A program made the position numbers and the translations under genes. 64,000 nt of DNA, taken from the NCBI GenBank assembly GCA_026702755.1, contig JAPPBX010000017.1, positions 105,666 to 169,665 on the forward strand, in the 5' to 3' direction. A model generated the notes under the pieces. It saw only the letters and a program-made list of their open reading frames with translations, did no database searches and was not told the DNA's origin. This document shows positions 46,601 through 54,487 of the stretch, one piece after another; position 1 is the stretch's first letter; each line of letters starts with the position of its first letter. The DNA comes from Candidatus Poribacteria bacterium. GTDB lineage: Bacteria > Poribacteria > WGA-4E > WGA-3G.

Positions 46601-47016
46601 ATCAAGTCATTCTAAAGACTGTGGTACACACGAAGCGATGTCAATTAAACACGGATGTCGCTGGGTTACTCCGTTTAGACTTACCCTCCGATGCGCATGT
46701 TTTGGGTTTAAAGCCAGAACCTGATGCGCCAACAGCGGAAAAAATCGCATTTTTGCGTCAAGAAATTCCGCGAACTCTTAATCTCCGTCTTGACATGTTA
46801 AAATTGGTTGAGGAGCTTGCCGAATTTCACGCGAAAGATCCGGACCTCTCTCTGCTAAGGGGTCAAGTCTATGAGGAATCACGTAAACTCATTTGGATTA
46901 TCTCTAATTTGGGTCATCGTTATAATCGACTCACCAATGATGACTCAGCTTTCGAGTCAGGCGGTGAATTTCACGACCTCATGAAACAAAACGGCATCGG
47001 CATTTCCAGAGAATAG
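43654..47016 (+). CDS. Membrane-tethered ECF sigma factor 3 with duplicated LolA-like domain
   Basis: 1120 aa, the longest. Sigma-2 (TLAWRKIGDFHIAEDITQEV), sigma-4 (MALHYLGEMTVEEISQFLGV; STIKSRLRRARQRL), TM about 220-242 (VPWAIAVSTLAVVVLMLGVS), juxtamembrane YLARFQKPYSFSAASEMKVE. The outer part holds two homologous units of about 330 residues. Unit 1 begins IETIITKMKHYDNSVISVTG and has YLPDVWFPKKIE near its end; unit 2 begins LQTVIAKMKHYDSAILSASG and has YLPGVWFPKKIE. Each resembles LolA/outer-membrane-lipoprotein-sorting or DUF2092-like half barrels that bind lipids. A short helical tail follows (about 1030-1120). It is followed by an LVIVD lipoprotein gene. The lipid-binding fold hints at an envelope-lipid signal (inference). 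Confidence 0.88.
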   Translation: MKNDDVALIRRILAGDEIAFAELVKRYQKPVHTLAWRKIGDFHIAEDITQEVFLKVYQGLRTLKHPKQFSGWLYVITANLCATWLRKKRIQTQPLEDAERTMPQRDAYSRHVVEERTNTAAESQREVVKKLLAKLKESERTVMALHYLGEMTVEEISQFLGVSASTIKSRLRRARQRLQKEETMIREALDHFQISPNLTDNIMREVAHLKPAGPSGSKPLVPWAIAVSTLAVVVLMLGVSSRYLARFQKPYSFSAASEMKVELIDAPVVLNLESEPDDRTQFGNANAQGKNNGSDQQVNNAAPLDIETIITKMKHYDNSVISVTGHFVMEHHQDSGIGKKEYTLMFEGEKVQMEQEEGWPIIGYWDGERSWEGAKNRRMIFEFEIVPGKKKTELESIRQAFKHNGIDLADDVSLIDGDEPESFTLVENETGTTYFFWLEGETTLLVYDYHLEYSVRPQWLVPSNYDPRFWLTFPSLGSNNSYLSEPLWHLLEKYECEIIGSEVLNGEKTSVIRLNIPAWSTENFKKAAESYKLWISHDKGFRLVKSERAFTVENPTEWSPFKQGVTYIRTRTIEHHEYLPDVWFPKKIESSTVPKASPEQQNEADFIYKSVLLTKQCQLNTGVTAFLSLSLPPDTPVFDYGEGQPSSAGGVLNPKPKPDILTQYESDEQVYDPAPHDLQTVIAKMKHYDSAILSASGDFVIEHHIGSGIAKTQYALTFEGKKIRVEQKRDFPTLDKDLPLIKKLLPLVKIYDGERQWEIYKYKKLLFSVEITPDEEKTGIKAIRQAFKQQSIELAGDVRIVASEQPDSYTLIENQTGKSYFILWEADTTLKVYDLHHLEYGVWYQKNILSDFDPRYWLTYRSEDASAYLTEPLWQLLEKHESKLLGSESLNGEETSVIRLNLPKQSLKLWVSHNKGFRLVQLERAFIAKNPMGSVEWEHFKVGDIYVEKRKIDHHEYLPGVWFPKKIERYYAQITDPDPQRKNQVILKTVVHTKRCQLNTDVAGLLRLDLPSDAHVLGLKPEPDAPTAEKIAFLRQEIPRTLNLRLDMLKLVEELAEFHAKDPDLSLLRGQVYEESRKLIWIISNLGHRYNRLTNDDSAFESGGEFHDLMKQNGIGISRE

Positions 47017-47057
47017 TGGAATAACACTGAATCCGAGAATAGCGATGATTTGTTGTT

Positions 47058-47081
47058 AGGCGAGGCACAAGTGCCTCGCCT
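47058..47081 (+). terminator. Strong hairpin after sigma 3
   Basis: AGGCGAGGCAC-AA-GTGCCTCGCCT, perfect 11-bp stem, 42 nt after the stop codon. It is also similar to hairpins inside dispersed repeats here and lacks a U-run, so it could be a repeat unit. Confidence 0.45.
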
Positions 47082-47089
47082 TCAGTAAA

Positions 47090-47158
47090 ATGCTGGTGAG
47101 TGGTGGTAGAGATGGCACCCTGCTATTGTGGGAAATCACACCTGACCCAACTGATTAA
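47090..47158 (+). pseudogene. Relic of a WD40-propeller gene (last blade)
   Basis: The frame reads MLVSGGRDGTLLLWEITPDP then TD and stop. It matches the end of WD40 blades such as LVSTAMDGTILLWDWDEV at the C-terminus of sigma 6. Only about 22 codons remain and a hairpin abuts its 5' side, so this is the tail of a lost WD40 gene, perhaps another sigma paralog. Confidence 0.6.
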
Positions 47159-47482
47159 AATTAACCCAAGTTGCTACTAACAGGTTTTGCACATTTCACA
47201 AAGATTTTCGTCTCTTTCCCCACCCCGTAGGGGTGTTATTGCTTCGCAGTGAGAATAGAAACGGTGTATTTACGCGACCGCACTCCGTATGAGGTTTAAT
47301 AAATAAATTGGGTAATTGTGGAAACCACGCAACGTGCGATGAATCGCACTACTACGAACCGATCTGCTTGTTATCACACGCCCCAGAATTACCCGATTAA
47401 ATTCTTAATCTTCATTAGGAGTGCTATGTCTATAAATTTGCGTTATATTATTTAACTCATGTTAACAGAATCGGAGAAAACG
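47159..47482. other. Intergenic region with dispersed repeat fragments
   Basis: Holds CCCAAGTTGCTACTAA (shared with 48922), a CCCCGTAGGGGT block (shared with 48969), and GCTTCGCAGTGAGAAT (shared with 43238). No gene, and no ECF promoter ahead of the lipoprotein gene. Confidence 0.45.
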
Positions 47483-48754
47483 ATGCCGAAAGTGTTTGCC
47501 AAATCAATCTTTTCGTTTCTGGCACTACTACTTTCTATTATTAACATAGGGTGCAGTTCAAAGAGTCTTGATCAAAGTCAGCAAAATATTCTTGAGCAGC
47601 CTGAAAAAAACGCACCTGAACAGCATCAAAAGACGGTTCCCTCCATAAAACCGGAAGAGATGAGCATTTTCACCGTTATAGAGCTCGAGGATTTGGAATA
47701 TCCAACACTCTCGGCTTCTATCCAATTACCCTTTCGTGTTCGTCCAAACAACACTGTCATCCTCTCAGAAAAACACGCATACCTCACGACTGAACGCCAC
47801 CTGCACGTCATTGATGTTTCTATCCCACAACGTCCTTCCTATCTAACATCTCTTGAGTTCCCTGATAGAATCGGCAAAGTCCTTGCTTCTGGAGACTATC
47901 TCGTTGTCGCAAATCGAAAGAAATTTCATCTCGTCAATGTTTCACAACCATCGCACCCTGTACTGCAATCTACCACACCTTTACCCCAGCGAGACGCGAT
48001 CAAAGACATCGATGTTCTTGACACTTATCTCTATGTTATCGGCGCAAATGACTACCTGTACGTCTTTTCCCTCGTTTTCGGACAAGCGCGGCTCGTCAAA
48101 TCGCTTGAATTGGAGAAACGCTGGTGGTTGCTAAGTCCGGAAGCCGGCGGTCCTGAGGTGAAACAGATTCCGCTCTCGACTTCACCCCGCATCACGGGAG
48201 ATCTCTTGAACCCGCTCCTGTCACAACGCGGATTTTTACAACTCAGCAGCAGAGGAGAGAAAGTCCGCGCATCATCTGAAATTCTGGTAGTCGAGAGTTT
48301 GAAGGATCCGACGTATGATCTGTTCACTTTCGATGCACACAGAATTAATGATCATCAAATATCGCAGCGGAAGGGTTACCATAACGTAGAGCGGGAATGT
48401 CGTGACCATCTCTCCGCGATAGGAGAAAAGACGCTTACTCGCGGAAAACCGACAATTACATATATCATTGATGCCGGAAAGATGCAGCAAATCGCCCAAG
48501 ATCCGTCGAGCGAGGTGATAAATATTGAGGATAGGCAATTAATCGGACCTGTCACAGATTTTCAAATTTCAGGAGGTCTGCTTTACGTCGTCAACGCAAA
48601 AGGATTTTTTTCTGTAAAACGCCTTCATAAACCTGAACGAGATAACTATAGGTACGACCAATTTTTATCTGTCATACCGCTTCAGGCAAGTCGCCCGATA
48701 AGTCTGGCAGTTGCGGAAGGCTACGCCTTCGTATTAGCCACACCGGAAGATTAA
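47483..48754 (+). CDS. LVIVD-repeat lipoprotein A
   Basis: 423 aa from ATG 47483 (SD GGAG; an earlier in-frame ATG at 47459 has none). Signal peptide ending in the lipobox INIGC (about residue 24), so it is a lipoprotein. The N-terminal linker is Gln/Glu/Lys-rich. The body has LVIVD-type propeller repeats: HAYLTTERHLHVIDVSIPQR, LVVANRKKFHLVNVSQPSHP, YLYVIGANDYLYVFSLVFGQ, LIGPVTDFQISGGLLYVVNA. It is about two-thirds identical by eye to lipoprotein B at 52365, which follows sigma 4. Sigma-plus-lipoprotein pairs suggest a shared pathway: the lipoprotein could be a ligand or regulator of the sensor domain (inference). Confidence 0.78.
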   Translation: MPKVFAKSIFSFLALLLSIINIGCSSKSLDQSQQNILEQPEKNAPEQHQKTVPSIKPEEMSIFTVIELEDLEYPTLSASIQLPFRVRPNNTVILSEKHAYLTTERHLHVIDVSIPQRPSYLTSLEFPDRIGKVLASGDYLVVANRKKFHLVNVSQPSHPVLQSTTPLPQRDAIKDIDVLDTYLYVIGANDYLYVFSLVFGQARLVKSLELEKRWWLLSPEAGGPEVKQIPLSTSPRITGDLLNPLLSQRGFLQLSSRGEKVRASSEILVVESLKDPTYDLFTFDAHRINDHQISQRKGYHNVERECRDHLSAIGEKTLTRGKPTITYIIDAGKMQQIAQDPSSEVINIEDRQLIGPVTDFQISGGLLYVVNAKGFFSVKRLHKPERDNYRYDQFLSVIPLQASRPISLAVAEGYAFVLATPED

Positions 48755-48923
48755 AAATGATAAATCTTTCTTCGTTGGTGAGATTTGTAATCTCGCCAGT
48801 TTTTGCATGGCGTGCATGATTTTTCGTTTTTAACCCCTAAATCCCCTTATCAGGACTTTTTCTCCTTTTTATCCGAAAACTAAATAGCCCTGACGCACCC
48901 GTAGTTGTATGCTTTACTATACC

Positions 48924-49033
48924 CAAGTTGCTACCTAATAAGTTTCGGATGTTTAAACATAGATTTTCCCCGTAGGGGTAGGTCTTGTGCCTACCCCGTA
49001 AGAGTGCTATAAAAATGAAAAAGTGGCAACTTG
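48924..49033. repeat. 110-bp inverted-repeat element
   Basis: Ends CAAGTTGCTAC (48924-48934) and GTGGCAACTTG (49023-49033) are near-perfect inverted repeats. Inside is GGGGTAGG...CCTACCCC (48975-48997), an 8-bp hairpin. A partial copy lies at about 47163-47230. Confidence 0.6.
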
Positions 49034-49053
49034 CTTTACTATAGTTGAACTTG

Positions 49054-49062
49054 TGCTATAAT
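49054..49062 (+). promoter_or_regulatory. Extended -10 box upstream of sigma 4
   Basis: TGCTATAAT, 136 nt upstream of the ECF -10 element. Same position class as in sigma genes 5-7. Confidence 0.5.
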
Positions 49063-49166
49063 TCCACTAATAGGAAAAGACAAGACAGGCAGAACAATTA
49101 CAATCACTCCTCACCTGCCGTAATAGCATCTCAAACCTCCTTTACATGAATCTGCTTTTTCGTTTG

Positions 49167-49208
49167 CAGAATTGTGTGACTTTTTCATCGCAAATAGCGT
49201 CACTATGT
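49167..49208 (+). promoter_or_regulatory. ECF-type promoter, class B (sigma 4)
   Basis: CAGAATTGT then GTGACT (49176-49181), 16-nt spacer, CGTC (49198-49201) followed by ACTATG; 48 nt before the start codon. The -35 box and spacer differ from class A. Confidence 0.75.
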
Positions 49209-49249
49209 GTTGAAATAAATACTGAACATTCCCTTTCCAGAGGTATCCG

Positions 49250-52200
49250 ATGAAAAACGATGATGCTCAACTTATCCAACGCGTCCTTGATGGCGATGAT
49301 ACAGCATTCACCGTGCTTGTGAGAAAATATCAGAAATCCGTTCACGCGCTGGCATGGCGGAAGATTGGAGATTTCCATATCGCCGAGGATATTACACAAG
49401 AGACGTTCCTAAAAGCGTATCAGAAACTCTCTACGCTTAAGGAACCACAGTCCTTCGCGAGTTGGCTCTATGTGATAGCGGCAAACCACTGCAGTACGTG
49501 GCACCGTAAGAAACGCTTATGGACACAGTCGTTGGAAAACACAAGCAGCGCGGCATTGGAAAGAACAACGTATTCTGGATACCTCATTGCGGAAAACGAG
49601 CGGGTTGCGATGGAAACGAAGCGCGAGGTCGTCAAGAAACTACTTGCGAAATTACAAGAGAGTGAACGCACAGTTATCACGCTCTACTACCTCGGGGAAA
49701 TGAATTATGAGGAAATTAGCAGGTTTTTAGGCGTATCGGTAGGGACGGTTAAAACCCGCATTTATCGCGCTCGGCAACGTCTGAAGAAGGAGGAACCGAT
49801 GATACGAGAGGCTTTAGAGAATTTCCAAATCACACCACATCTCACTGGAAATGTCATGCGCGAGATTTCGCGTCTGAAACCCGCTGCACCGTCAAGTAGC
49901 AAACCGTTAGTTCCATGGGCAATAGGTGTTTCGGCGTTAGTCGTCGTGTTTTTGATGTTAGGTGTCGGGACGCAATACTTATCGCGCTTCCAAAAACCTT
50001 ACAGTTTCAACGCTGCGTCAGAGATGAAGGTTGAGCTGATTGATGCCCCCGTTGTACTGAATCTTGAATCCGAACCAGATGATCGGACGCAACTTGGCAA
50101 TGTCAATGCGCCGAATAGGAACAAAGGGTCCGTCCAGCAACCTGATGAGATTTTATTTGCTGGCGCGCAGACGGAAGGTGAAGATATTTCTCTCTCGAAA
50201 CAACAGTGGATGCAGGCGGAGCCTGCCAGAGGCACCTGGTTGACTACGATATTTTCGACACCTAAAGACGAACTTTATGTGGTTGATGATGACCTGGATA
50301 TGCACAAATTATCAGCCGATGGAAAGAAATGGCAGCATATCTCCGACATGGGGCCATTGGATACCAATTGGGCAGCAAGATCATTTGTCTCAAAGTGGAA
50401 CGATACCTTCTATGTTGTTCCATCTGACCAACTTTTTGCTTCAACAGATAGTGGCGTGACATGGGATTTACGCTACTCCTGGCAGGAAGAAAAGAAGTAT
50501 TGGAATCCGGTTGAGTTGGTGCTAACGGATCAAGCGTTTTATCTCGCTTTTGAGAACGGTATTTTTCGTTCTGAAGATGGCGGTAAGACCTGGGAGGCGA
50601 TGAACGATGGATTGGCGGCAGGCAAAATAGTATCCTTGGTGGTGATCCAGAATACAGTGCATTTGGGAACATTGCCAGTGTTTGCTGGAACGGAAGGTGG
50701 ACTTTACCGGCTCGAGGGGGGAGGTTGGCAACACTTGGAACTTCCCGTGCCAGCCAAAGTCATTCGTTCAGTTGCTGTGGCTGAAAAACGACTCTATGTT
50801 TCGGTGGAGTTGGATTGGGATCAAATAGATCTTCAAAAAGCAGACCGCGAACAGCAGCGGACGTGGTGGATGTTCCGCTCGACTGACTTTGGGAATTCAT
50901 GGGAAGATATAACGCCAACCAACGCTTGGCCCATAAAAGGGCGGGCACCTTGGATCCAACTTGTTGCTGTCGGTGAAACGCTTTTGGCGAGCGAGATGTA
51001 CGGAGGTATCGTGCGTTCTACTGATGGTGGAGATACATGGCTGGCTCCGCAACCACCCGGGACTTCTTTTTCTTTTTCTCCTATATACGCCGCTGCCACA
51101 GTGGCTGAAAATACCATTTATGTTGCCGGAAATACTGGCCTCTATCGTACCACTAATGGCGGTGAATCGTGGGACCTTGTCAATATCGGTCGTCATGGAC
51201 GAATGTTTGACCTGGTCGCCTTTAAAGAAACCGGTAAAGGACACGATACGCCTGTGACTCTCTATGGAAGAGTCGAAGAAGAGATAATGAAAACCACTGA
51301 CTTTGGGCACTCTTGGAAAGCCGTTCATGCGGAGATACCGATGAAAGTGCCTGTCAGAAATCCACATCCACCGATAGTACACGTAACCAGATCTGGTGGC
51401 GTGCTTTATGCAAAGGGTAGCTCGCCTGATGCTATACACCTGTATCGCGTGTCTGTGGATGGTAATAGGCTTGTGCCGGTTCAAGAAATACCGCGCTTTA
51501 ACTCGTCGATGTTGAGGAATGAATTGTCTCTAAGAAAAATGGGCCGTTTTGATATACTAAGAGAAATGGGTCGTCTTGATTTACAAGGTGGGTCGTTAGT
51601 TGAACACTTACAAAAAAGTTTTCCCGGGGCAACCCAGTTCTTCAAACAACTGGCAGCGGATCCGAGACAAACTGATCGACTTGTCCGTGGAGGTTTGCGT
51701 GGCGCGTTTGCTGTCAGCGACGACACGTTCTACATGGAATACAACTTTAAACTCTTCCGATGGGAGCCAGGTGATACAGAATGGTACGACACCGAACTGG
51801 AGGAAACCGCTGAGCTTGACGTTGATGTATGGCATAAGATAATGGAAGGGTTCAAACTTACTGCTTCAGGGAACACTGTCTACGTCGGAAAACGGGATGG
51901 GCACCTCGTCGTCTCGTTTGATAGGGGAAATAATTGGATTGATGTCACTCCGATCTTGCCATTTCCTGTTAAGGTTTTCAAAGAGATCGTGTTTGCCGGT
52001 TCCACCGTTTATGTAGCAACAGATGCAGGTGTTGCTACGTCAAGCGACGGAAAACAGTGGCGTGCTATCACCGATGCAGCGGGAACGCATCTTATCATGG
52101 AACGATTGGCTGTTGATGGCACAAATGTTTATGGTGTTTCAGAGAAGCGTATCTATCGGTTGGAAAGTGATGATAGCGTATGGAAACAGATTACACCAGA

Positions 52201-52300
52201 GGTCTCTGACAGCGTGACTTCTCTGGCTGTTGATGGTGATGTACTGTACGTCGGGACACAAAGCAGCGGTATGCTTCACTTCACCGTCAATGAAGAGTGA
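49250..52300 (+). CDS. Membrane-tethered ECF sigma factor 4 with BNR/Asp-box propeller
   Basis: 1016 aa. Sigma-2 (ALAWRKIGDFHIAEDITQET), sigma-4 of the second type (ITLYYLGEMNYEEISRFLGV; GTVKTRIYRARQRL), TM about 220-242 (VPWAIGVSALVVVFLMLGVG), juxtamembrane YLSRFQKPYSFNAASEMKVE. The outer propeller (about 320-1010) has Asp boxes: STDSGVTWDLR, SEDGGKTWEAM, STDFGNSWEDI, STDGGDTWLAP, TTNGGESWDLV, TTDFGHSWKAV. The C-terminal third (GAFAVSDDTFYMEYNFKLFR, TVYVGKRDGHLVVSFDRGN) is nearly identical to sigma 5, indicating recent duplication or conversion. It is followed by LVIVD lipoprotein B after 64 nt. A class B promoter lies upstream. Confidence 0.9.
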   Translation: MKNDDAQLIQRVLDGDDTAFTVLVRKYQKSVHALAWRKIGDFHIAEDITQETFLKAYQKLSTLKEPQSFASWLYVIAANHCSTWHRKKRLWTQSLENTSSAALERTTYSGYLIAENERVAMETKREVVKKLLAKLQESERTVITLYYLGEMNYEEISRFLGVSVGTVKTRIYRARQRLKKEEPMIREALENFQITPHLTGNVMREISRLKPAAPSSSKPLVPWAIGVSALVVVFLMLGVGTQYLSRFQKPYSFNAASEMKVELIDAPVVLNLESEPDDRTQLGNVNAPNRNKGSVQQPDEILFAGAQTEGEDISLSKQQWMQAEPARGTWLTTIFSTPKDELYVVDDDLDMHKLSADGKKWQHISDMGPLDTNWAARSFVSKWNDTFYVVPSDQLFASTDSGVTWDLRYSWQEEKKYWNPVELVLTDQAFYLAFENGIFRSEDGGKTWEAMNDGLAAGKIVSLVVIQNTVHLGTLPVFAGTEGGLYRLEGGGWQHLELPVPAKVIRSVAVAEKRLYVSVELDWDQIDLQKADREQQRTWWMFRSTDFGNSWEDITPTNAWPIKGRAPWIQLVAVGETLLASEMYGGIVRSTDGGDTWLAPQPPGTSFSFSPIYAAATVAENTIYVAGNTGLYRTTNGGESWDLVNIGRHGRMFDLVAFKETGKGHDTPVTLYGRVEEEIMKTTDFGHSWKAVHAEIPMKVPVRNPHPPIVHVTRSGGVLYAKGSSPDAIHLYRVSVDGNRLVPVQEIPRFNSSMLRNELSLRKMGRFDILREMGRLDLQGGSLVEHLQKSFPGATQFFKQLAADPRQTDRLVRGGLRGAFAVSDDTFYMEYNFKLFRWEPGDTEWYDTELEETAELDVDVWHKIMEGFKLTASGNTVYVGKRDGHLVVSFDRGNNWIDVTPILPFPVKVFKEIVFAGSTVYVATDAGVATSSDGKQWRAITDAAGTHLIMERLAVDGTNVYGVSEKRIYRLESDDSVWKQITPEVSDSVTSLAVDGDVLYVGTQSSGMLHFTVNEE

Positions 52301-52364
52301 GACAGATTTCAGGGCAGCAATCACCTTGTATTGCGAATTCGATGCTTCCCTATAGGAGAAAACA

Positions 52365-53717
52365 ATGCTAAAAATTTTTGCCAAATCAACCTTCTCGTTT
52401 ATGGCGGTGATGCTACTACTTTCTATTGTTAACATTGGGTGCAGTTCAAAGAACCTTGAGCAGCTTGAAAAAAACGCCACAGAGCAGAATCAAAAGACTG
52501 ACACCTCTGTAAAACCCAAAGAGACGAGCATTTTCAGCGTGATAAAGATCGAAGATGTCGAACACCCGACACACCCGGTTTCTATTCACCTCCCCTATCG
52601 TGCCCGCCCAAACAACACGGTCTGCCTCACAGAAAAACACGCATACCTGACGACCGAAAGGCACCTGCACGTCATTGATGTTTCTATTCCGCAACGTCCG
52701 TCCTACCTGACATCCCTCCCGTTCGGCAATGTGATAGGTAAGGTGCTGGTCGCTGGACACTATGTGATTGTCTCAGGAAAAAAACGGTTGTATCTCGTTA
52801 ATATAGAGCAACCCTTGCACCCCGTGCTTGAATCTACCTTGCCTTTACCCGATCGGAACACCATCAAGGACTTTGATGTTAGGGAATCTCACCTCTATGT
52901 TCTGGGTGCCAATGACACCCTATATGTTTTTTCCATAGATCTCGGACAAGCGCGACTCATCAAAACTATTGAACTGGAGAAACGCTGGTGGCTGCTAGGT
53001 CTGAAACCCGGCAGTCCTGAAGTGGAACAGATCCCACTCCCGACTTCAAGCACTTTTCCCACAGAAATTGGGGACCCACTCCCGTCTGAACGCCAGTTTT
53101 TAAAACTCCTCAGCAGCAAACAGGAGAAAGTCCGCGCATCGTCTATTTTTCTCGTAGTGGAGTGGTTGAGAGATCCAACTTACGATCTGTTCAGTTTTGA
53201 TACACACCGCAGTGTTGATGATCCCCTCAGGACAAGCGAAATTATAGGCTACTATAACCTGGCGTTGGATTTTCGCCTGTATCTCGCCGCGACTGGGCAA
53301 AAGACCCTCACTCGCAGCATTCCCGCACGTGCGTATGCAGTCGCAAATGGAAAGATGCAGGAAATCCTCCCAGAGCCATCGAACGAGACGATGGACGTTG
53401 AAGACAAACGATTAAAACAATTAATAGGACCTGTCACAGATTTTCAAATTTCCGGGGGTCGGCTTTACATCGTCACCGCAAACGGGTTCTTTTCTATTAT
53501 ACCGATTATCGGCGATCGTTATCAGGACTCACACTATAGATATCAGCAATTATACTATAATAGAGAAGAGAGCATGAAAGATAAATGGCGTAAATTGAGT
53601 AATGGAGAGATACGTCTATTTTTACCGTTTCTGGCGGGCCGCCCGATAAGTCTGGCGATCGGTGAAGGTGAACATTATGTGTATGTGTTATCCGATCCGG
53701 AAGATTCACAAAGATGA
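52365..53717 (+). CDS. LVIVD-repeat lipoprotein B
   Basis: 450 aa. Start ATG 52365 after AGGAG. Signal peptide with lipobox VNIGC (about residue 25), then a charged linker and LVIVD-type repeats: HAYLTTERHLHVIDVSIPQR, VIVSGKKRLYLVNIEQPLHP, HLYVLGANDTLYVFSIDLGQ, LIGPVTDFQISGGRLYIVTA. It is a paralog of lipoprotein A; its C-terminus has an extra segment (YYNREESMKDKWRKLSNGEI). It lies 64 nt after sigma 4, probably in the same transcript. Confidence 0.8.
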   Translation: MLKIFAKSTFSFMAVMLLLSIVNIGCSSKNLEQLEKNATEQNQKTDTSVKPKETSIFSVIKIEDVEHPTHPVSIHLPYRARPNNTVCLTEKHAYLTTERHLHVIDVSIPQRPSYLTSLPFGNVIGKVLVAGHYVIVSGKKRLYLVNIEQPLHPVLESTLPLPDRNTIKDFDVRESHLYVLGANDTLYVFSIDLGQARLIKTIELEKRWWLLGLKPGSPEVEQIPLPTSSTFPTEIGDPLPSERQFLKLLSSKQEKVRASSIFLVVEWLRDPTYDLFSFDTHRSVDDPLRTSEIIGYYNLALDFRLYLAATGQKTLTRSIPARAYAVANGKMQEILPEPSNETMDVEDKRLKQLIGPVTDFQISGGRLYIVTANGFFSIIPIIGDRYQDSHYRYQQLYYNREESMKDKWRKLSNGEIRLFLPFLAGRPISLAIGEGEHYVYVLSDPEDSQR

Positions 53718-53796
53718 ATCATCGCGCTTGCTAACGCACTGTATTGCCAAGACCCTTCCTATTGATTTCCTGCTGCGTCCTCCAATTTTTTCATAG

Positions 53797-54145
53797 GTGT
53801 GTAAAGTTTTTGACACGCACCATAAGTGTCAATTTAGGGTTTCCGTAGGTTGGGTTGAACGGAACTCAGAAGACTGGTGTGTTCTCCAAATACCTCTCAA
53901 ATACAGCCTCTCGCCGTATCTAATCAAGAACCCAGTGAAACCCAACTTCACACCGTCAGCGTTTTGGTAACCACAAAAATGTTGGGTTTCACTCGGTTTT
54001 TGTTTGAGGTGACCTCTATGAAGCAGGTTGATTTTTCTATTTTTTTTCAATGTTTTGGTGGCATCCGTTCAACCCAACCTACGATGTTATGAAGTTGTTT
54101 TTTCCAAAATTGACACCTATCGTGTGTAAAGTTTTTGACACGCAC
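53797..54145. mobile_element. 349-bp nested repeat element
   Basis: A 24-bp direct repeat (GTGTGTAAAG...GACACGCAC) lies at 53797-53820 and 54122-54145. Inside it ATAAGTGTCAATTT (53822) and AAATTGACACCTAT (54107) are inverted, and inside these a perfect 20-bp inverted repeat runs 53844-53863 and 54064-54083. The two antiparallel short ORFs in the core have no protein features. It looks like a non-autonomous element inserted with a target or flanking duplication. Confidence 0.65.
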
Positions 54146-54289
54146 GTATGAGAAGTGCACCCTTGTAGCATAAACTGTTAGTTTGTTCCTCATATTTTCA
54201 TTATGCTAAAACCCTCCCGCTGACAACCCGCCGCCAAAACATTTACACACCCATTTTTTCATAGGGATGTATATTTTTAACTGGATCTG
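54146..54289. other. Intergenic region between repeat element and sigma 5 promoters
   Basis: No gene. Contains further fragments of the neighbouring repeat (TTTACACACCCATTTTTTCATAGG, split at 54243-54266) ahead of the sigma 5 promoter region. Confidence 0.4.
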
Positions 54290-54298
54290 TGGTATAAT
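54290..54298 (+). promoter_or_regulatory. Extended -10 box upstream of sigma 5
   Basis: TGGTATAAT followed by TCTAC, 136 nt upstream of the ECF -10. Same box and flank (GTGGTATAATTCTAC) as upstream of sigma 6. Confidence 0.5.
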
Positions 54299-54401
54299 TC
54301 TACGGGCAAGAAGAAACAGAAGCGAATCGGATAATTGTAAACCCTCCTTACCTTTCATTATCAGCAAAATGGGATTTTAACCTTCTTTCTCCTATTTTTT
54401 G

Positions 54402-54440
54402 CAGAATTCTGCAACCGTTTTCCCCCTAAGTCGCGTCACA
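54402..54440 (+). promoter_or_regulatory. ECF-type promoter, class A (sigma 5)
   Basis: CAGAATTCT then GCAACC (54411-54416), 17-nt spacer, CGTC (54434-54437) followed by ACAAGG; 50 nt before the start codon. Confidence 0.78.
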
Positions 54441-54487
54441 AGGTGTTAATGTGAAATGCTGAAACACCCCTTTATTGGAGATGTCTG

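Noticed and set aside
53829..54092. Two short antiparallel ORFs as genes
   Set aside because: Both lie inside the nested repeat element, mirror its inverted repeats and have no protein features.
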